Source of the DNA: Spirosoma sp. KUDC1026
GTDB lineage: Bacteria > Bacteroidota > Bacteroidia > Cytophagales > Spirosomataceae
DNA: 64,000 nucleotides
NCBI RefSeq assembly: GCF_013375035.1
Contig: NZ_CP056032.1
Span: forward strand, 5,578,001 to 5,642,000
Direction: 5' to 3'
Notes under the pieces: generated by a model
What the model saw: the letters and a program-made list of their open reading frames with translations, nothing else
Databases searched by the model: none
Told to the model about the DNA's origin: nothing
Made by a program: the position numbers and the translations under genes
In this document: positions 61,816-64,000 of the stretch, piece by piece
How positions within the stretch are numbered: the first letter of the stretch is position 1
Layout: each line of letters begins with the position of its first letter

Positions 61816-62745
61816 TTAGCTCTTCTTGCTATACGTTACGTAGGTGTTCGTTACAGAACCATCGTCAAATAAATCAACGAGAGCATAACCGGCTGATGTA
61901 TGATGATAGTTGCTGAACCACCAGGCACCGCTTACTGCCCCATTGCAGTAGTAACTAACGTTGTTATAGTCCACCCGGTCCAGCAAATGAATGTGCCCGC
62001 TCAAAGCCGCTTTTACGTTCGGGTATTTGGAAAACAGATTGGTTAGCTTCACCGTATCACTGTGCATCCAGCGGGACGGAACCGTCCAGTTTTCATCCGA
62101 AAACCGGGACCCATCGAAAAATACGCAGGCAGCCAGAATAGGGATGTGAGAAACAATCAACACGGGCTGTTCCGTTGGGATGGCCTTCAGCTTGTCCGCA
62201 AGCCAGTGGAATTGCTTATCATCCAGATGAGCCGTGTACCAGCTGCCGTCCGCTTTAGGCTGTACGCTGTCCAGCAAGACAATATGCCAGCCATTTCGAA
62301 TAAAGTGGTTGTAGCGATGGTTCATCTGAAGCTCATCCATCGCCCACTGCCGACCATCCATAAACGCATCATGCGTTTCCTTTTTACACCAGATGTCGTG
62401 GTTACCGATGCAATTCAGCAGTGGTAGCGCATTCTCGCTTTTCAGGATATCCTGATATAATTTCCACTGCCGCCGGACGCTGTCCTGCCCCCGCCCGTGG
62501 GCTTCCATAATGGCATCACCGCCATTGATAATCAGGTCTGGCCTTTCAGCCAACCCCTGAATATGATGCAGGCATCTCTCGAATCCTTTAGCGGCACCAA
62601 CCAACGGCTGCATATGCACATCCGTTATGTGTGCTACACGCAACAAGCGTCGTTTGGTTGGTGTTCGTTGCAGTACTGTCTGGTCGTTAGCAGAAAAGGC
62701 AGCCAGCCCCGCTCCCATTCGCCTAACTACATCTCGCCGATTCAT
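61816..62745 (-). CDS. Calcineurin-like metallophosphoesterase with possible Tat signal
   Basis: The 309-residue protein shows the five metallophosphoesterase motifs: ITDVH, NGGDA, CIGNHDIW, VSHIP and LSGHIHLLD. The N-terminus MNRRDVVRRMGAGLAAF has two adjacent arginines and a hydrophobic stretch resembling a twin-arginine signal, which suggests export after folding. The enzyme probably cleaves a phosphoester (mono- or diester) using a di-metal centre. It resembles CpdA-like proteins, but a cyclic-nucleotide specificity cannot be claimed. An ATG six codons upstream (62763) is also possible. Confidence 0.86.
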   Translation of the reverse strand: MNRRDVVRRMGAGLAAFSANDQTVLQRTPTKRRLLRVAHITDVHMQPLVGAAKGFERCLHHIQGLAERPDLIINGGDAIMEAHGRGQDSVRRQWKLYQDILKSENALPLLNCIGNHDIWCKKETHDAFMDGRQWAMDELQMNHRYNHFIRNGWHIVLLDSVQPKADGSWYTAHLDDKQFHWLADKLKAIPTEQPVLIVSHIPILAACVFFDGSRFSDENWTVPSRWMHSDTVKLTNLFSKYPNVKAALSGHIHLLDRVDYNNVSYYCNGAVSGAWWFSNYHHTSAGYALVDLFDDGSVTNTYVTYSKKS

Positions 62746-62855
62746 ACCTCCATTTGTTTGCACAAAGAAAGCCGAAGTATGTAACTAGATTATTACCAGA
62801 AGATTATGGTTCAATTAAGCCTTTTGCAACGCCGGGGAGTATACTCGAAAATAAA

Positions 62856-62883
62856 ATAAGCCGCTGCAATTGCAGCGGCTTAT
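62856..62883 (-). terminator. Terminator after tRNA-Leu
   Basis: ATAAGCCGCTGCAA/TTGCAGCGGCTTAT is a perfect 28-base palindrome; on the minus strand it runs into TTTTATTTTC. It ends the tRNA-Leu transcript. Confidence 0.85.
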
Positions 62884-62943
62884 CGAATTACAGTACCAGG
62901 AGCGGGAGTCGAACCCGCACGGGCTTGAGGCCCACAGGATTTT

Positions 62944-63681
62944 CGTACCAACTACAGCTTTCGCTGCTCTTTGCCAAATGCAAAGATTTGTGGTCTGGAC
63001 TTTCTCTTCACCGTATCTCAATTACTAAGACGTAGGTGCCGCCTGTTAAGTCTCTACACCTTCCACACGACCTTTCGGTTGTGGGCTTGGCTCGGGATTG
63101 CCAATTGCCTTCACAATAAGGTTTCCCCGAATTTAAGCGGTTCTACTGCGGACGTTTCCATCCGCGCACTCAATTTCTTAATATTCTTGGCTCTATAGTT
63201 ATCTGTCAGCGCATGACAATTGGGACATAGTAACTCTAAGTTATCCAAAGAGTTATCTATGTTGACTCCATTCCTGTGATGCAACTCCAATGGAATTTGC
63301 CTACCCATCCATTCGGATAAGCCACAAAGTTCACACTGGGCTTGTTTATAACCTTCCTTCAATAATCTTTTTTTGAGCTTGTGAGTCTGATATGTAGTAT
63401 GAGTTCCATCAAATATTCTCGCAATAGCAATAGGTATTTTAGATGGCTCTTTACTAAGTCCTTTGCCTGGTTGATTTGGCTTGAAACATCCTAATCGCTT
63501 AGCATGAAAACAAAGTGTTTTGTAGTTCATACCAAGTATCACAGCTGCTTTTGCCATACTATCAGCAGTGCGACAAACATCTATCAGTCTTTGCTCAAAA
63601 GAGGTATCGAATAAATAGCGCGCCATAACATAGAGACTTTACGTTCTAAGTACAGCATAAAACCAAGAATATCAAAGAACT
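62944..63681 (-). ncRNA. Group I intron (IC3-like) in tRNA-Leu, 738 bases
   Basis: The intron carries the conserved core on the minus strand: P2 GCGGAUG-GAAA-CGUCCGC (63148-63165), P3 CCGCUU/AGGCGG (63135-63140 and 63039-63044), P4 UCGGGG/CCCGAG (63125-63130 and 63091-63096), P5 CCUU/AAGG, then AAGGCAAUCCCGAGCCAAGC, P7 with AGAGACUUAACAGG and AAAGUCC, and P9 AGCAGC-GAAA-GCUGU. The last base is G, then exon AAAAUCC. P1 is plausible: exon GGACUU with intron AAGUCU (63634-63639). The element closely resembles the known tRNA-Leu(UAA) intron type of cyanobacteria. Self-splicing is expected from the intact core but not shown. Confidence 0.92.
63111..63626 (-). CDS. HNH homing endonuclease within the intron
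   Basis: This 171-residue ORF lies inside the intron between P1 and P2. The N-terminal half looks like a helix-turn-helix DNA-binding part (DTSFEQRLIDVCRTADSMAK, AVILGMNYKTLCFHAKRLGC). The C-terminal half is an HNH domain: CELCG, PLELHHRNG, IDNSLDNLELLCPNCHALTD, with two Cys pairs for zinc and the catalytic His-His and Asn/His. It should cut intron-less tRNA-Leu genes near U34, allowing intron homing. The last 18 codons and the stop overlap P2, P3, P4 and P5 of the ribozyme. The start is ATG at 63624-63626. Confidence 0.9.
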   Translation of the reverse strand: MARYLFDTSFEQRLIDVCRTADSMAKAAVILGMNYKTLCFHAKRLGCFKPNQPGKGLSKEPSKIPIAIARIFDGTHTTYQTHKLKKRLLKEGYKQAQCELCGLSEWMGRQIPLELHHRNGVNIDNSLDNLELLCPNCHALTDNYRAKNIKKLSARMETSAVEPLKFGETLL

Positions 63682-63723
63682 AAGTCCGGCGTGTCTACCG
63701 ATTCCACCATCCCGGCGTTTACG

Positions 63724-63750
63724 AAAAAAGCACCGTTGGTCGGTGCCTTT
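63724..63750 (-). terminator. Short terminator-like hairpin between two tRNA genes
   Basis: On the minus strand GGCACCG-ACCAA-CGGTGC is followed by TTTTTT. It lies between tRNA-Gly and tRNA-Leu, only 8 bases before tRNA-Leu, so read-through or another promoter would be needed for tRNA-Leu. Confidence 0.55.
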
Positions 63751-63753
63751 TCG

Positions 63754-63829
63754 TGGAGCGAAAGACGGGGTTCGAACCCGCGACCTCGACCTTGGCAAGG
63801 TCGCGCTCTACCAGCTGAGCTACTTTCGC
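63754..63829 (-). tRNA. tRNA-Gly(GCC)
   Basis: The 76-base gene includes an encoded CCA. The acceptor GCGAAAG/CTTTCGC is fully paired, D arm GCTC/GAGC, anticodon stem CGACC/GGTCG with loop TTGCCAA giving GCC, and T arm GCGGG-TTCGAAC-CCCGT. It is well-formed and is transcribed first in a tRNA-Gly / tRNA-Leu order. Confidence 0.97.
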
Positions 63830-63865
63830 ATTTACCAATTCGCTGTGTTTCGTCGAATTGTGATG

Positions 63866-63896
63866 CAAACTTAGGCGTATTTTCAATATTTGTCAA
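63866..63896 (-). promoter_or_regulatory. tRNA-Gly promoter
   Basis: On the minus strand TTGACA (63891-63896) is followed after 17 bases by TAAGTTTG (63866-63873), an exact TAnnTTTG match. This is 37 bases before the tRNA-Gly 5' end. It is the best promoter pair seen in the window. Confidence 0.65.
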
Positions 63897-63901
63897 GTCC
63901 C

Positions 63902-63917
63902 GCTGTCAAAAAATTCT
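63902..63917. repeat. Short match to the MITE-like end at 11.59 kb
   Basis: GCTGTCAAAAAATTCT is identical at 11587-11602. Here no paired right end is visible within the remaining 83 bases. Nothing else is recognised in 63897-64000. Confidence 0.4.
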
Positions 63918-64000
63918 CACAAATTGACTGGCTTGCCTTCTATAATCTGATTACGAATGAGTTAAAAATACCAGAATCAGAAAAAAAACGTTTTGGCACA

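Larger units (their letters stand above)
62894..63716 (-). tRNA. tRNA-Leu(UAA), interrupted by a group I intron
   Basis: The 5' exon (63682-63716) reads GCCGGGATGGTGGAATCGGT... and ends in GGACTT. The 3' exon (62894-62943) starts AAAATCC and has a variable arm GGGC-CTCAA-GCCC, T arm GCGGGTTCGACTCCCGC and acceptor TCCTGGT-A. Joined, they give an 85-base tRNA with anticodon loop CUUAAAA, anticodon UAA. The acceptor pairs with two G-U wobbles (1-72 and 4-69), and position 28-42 is a C-U mismatch in the anticodon stem. CCA is not encoded (the 3' end is followed by CTG). The break lies between U34 and A35, as in the tRNA-Leu introns of cyanobacteria and plastids. The gene is 37 bases downstream of tRNA-Gly. 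Confidence 0.9.

Noticed and set aside
61816..62745. Metallophosphoesterase as the cAMP phosphodiesterase of the cyclase module
   Set aside because: It is 13 kb away, probably exported, and lacks evidence for cyclic-nucleotide specificity.
62894..63120. tmRNA or RNase P RNA as explanation for the structured sequence before tRNA-Gly
   Set aside because: No tag-peptide reading frame or RNase P core; the exon halves join to tRNA-Leu and the core strings are those of a group I intron.
63691..63927. Short ORFs on both strands around 63.7-63.9 kb
   Set aside because: They are translations of the tRNA-Gly gene and its flanks.

Overview
The window is a chromosome segment from a member of the Bacteroidota, most probably order Cytophagales close to Spirosoma. 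This rests on protein flavour (two-lipoyl SucB, FtsB/DivIC-like protein, Wzc/Wza/YjbH export genes), on repeated TAnnTTTG promoter boxes just upstream of start codons, and on the near absence of Shine-Dalgarno motifs. No 16S gene is present, so the genus is an inference.

Layout. 1-4.4 kb: the N-terminal end of signal peptidase I (cut by the window edge), a secreted sugar-isomerase-like protein, a lipoprotein, a CpsB/YwqE-type tyrosine phosphatase and a Fic/Doc toxin with a small upstream partner. 4.7-23.6 kb: one long minus-strand exopolysaccharide cluster. In transcription order it holds YjbH-like outer-membrane protein, Wza, Wzc tyrosine kinase, initiating sugar transferase, flippase, acetyltransferase, Wzy-like polymerase, four GT4 enzymes, a WcaF-like acetyltransferase, a GT2, a WcaI-like GT4 and a GT9. 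Its middle (about 7-17.7 kb) is strikingly AT-rich and is split by an 840-base non-coding stretch carrying four successive stem-loops. 23.8-26.6 kb: a beta-barrel protein, an alanine-rich lipoprotein and a small secreted protein. 27-42.5 kb: core genes (ffh, amidohydrolase, gltA, recA, eno, ftsB, low-molecular-weight tyrosine phosphatase, gpmI, sucB, sucA).

42.8-49 kb: a probable signalling module. A transporter-like membrane protein fused to HEAT-like repeats and a cyclic-nucleotide-binding domain is followed by a histidine kinase, a lone receiver and a receiver-adenylate cyclase. 49-55.7 kb: an orphan ABC permease with a histidine-rich loop, a GNAT, hemC, an Hsp20-like protein, and a PadR regulator / membrane protein / penicillin-acylase-type hydrolase set. 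55.8-61.7 kb: a complete 4-hydroxyproline catabolic cluster (epimerase, FAD oxidase, deaminase, semialdehyde dehydrogenase) with a divergent AraC regulator. 61.8-64 kb: a metallophosphoesterase, a tRNA-Leu(UAA) gene interrupted by a group I intron that carries an HNH endonuclease gene, and tRNA-Gly(GCC).

Most notable: (1) the tRNA-Leu group I intron, whose HNH reading frame runs on through the P2, P3, P4 and P5 elements of the ribozyme core; (2) the cyclase / cyclic-nucleotide-binding transporter module; (3) several unusually long inverted repeats (55-bp perfect arms after ffh, 28-bp perfect arms in the exopolysaccharide cluster) and a family of CCCCTCCTA-type intergenic repeats present in at least four places.
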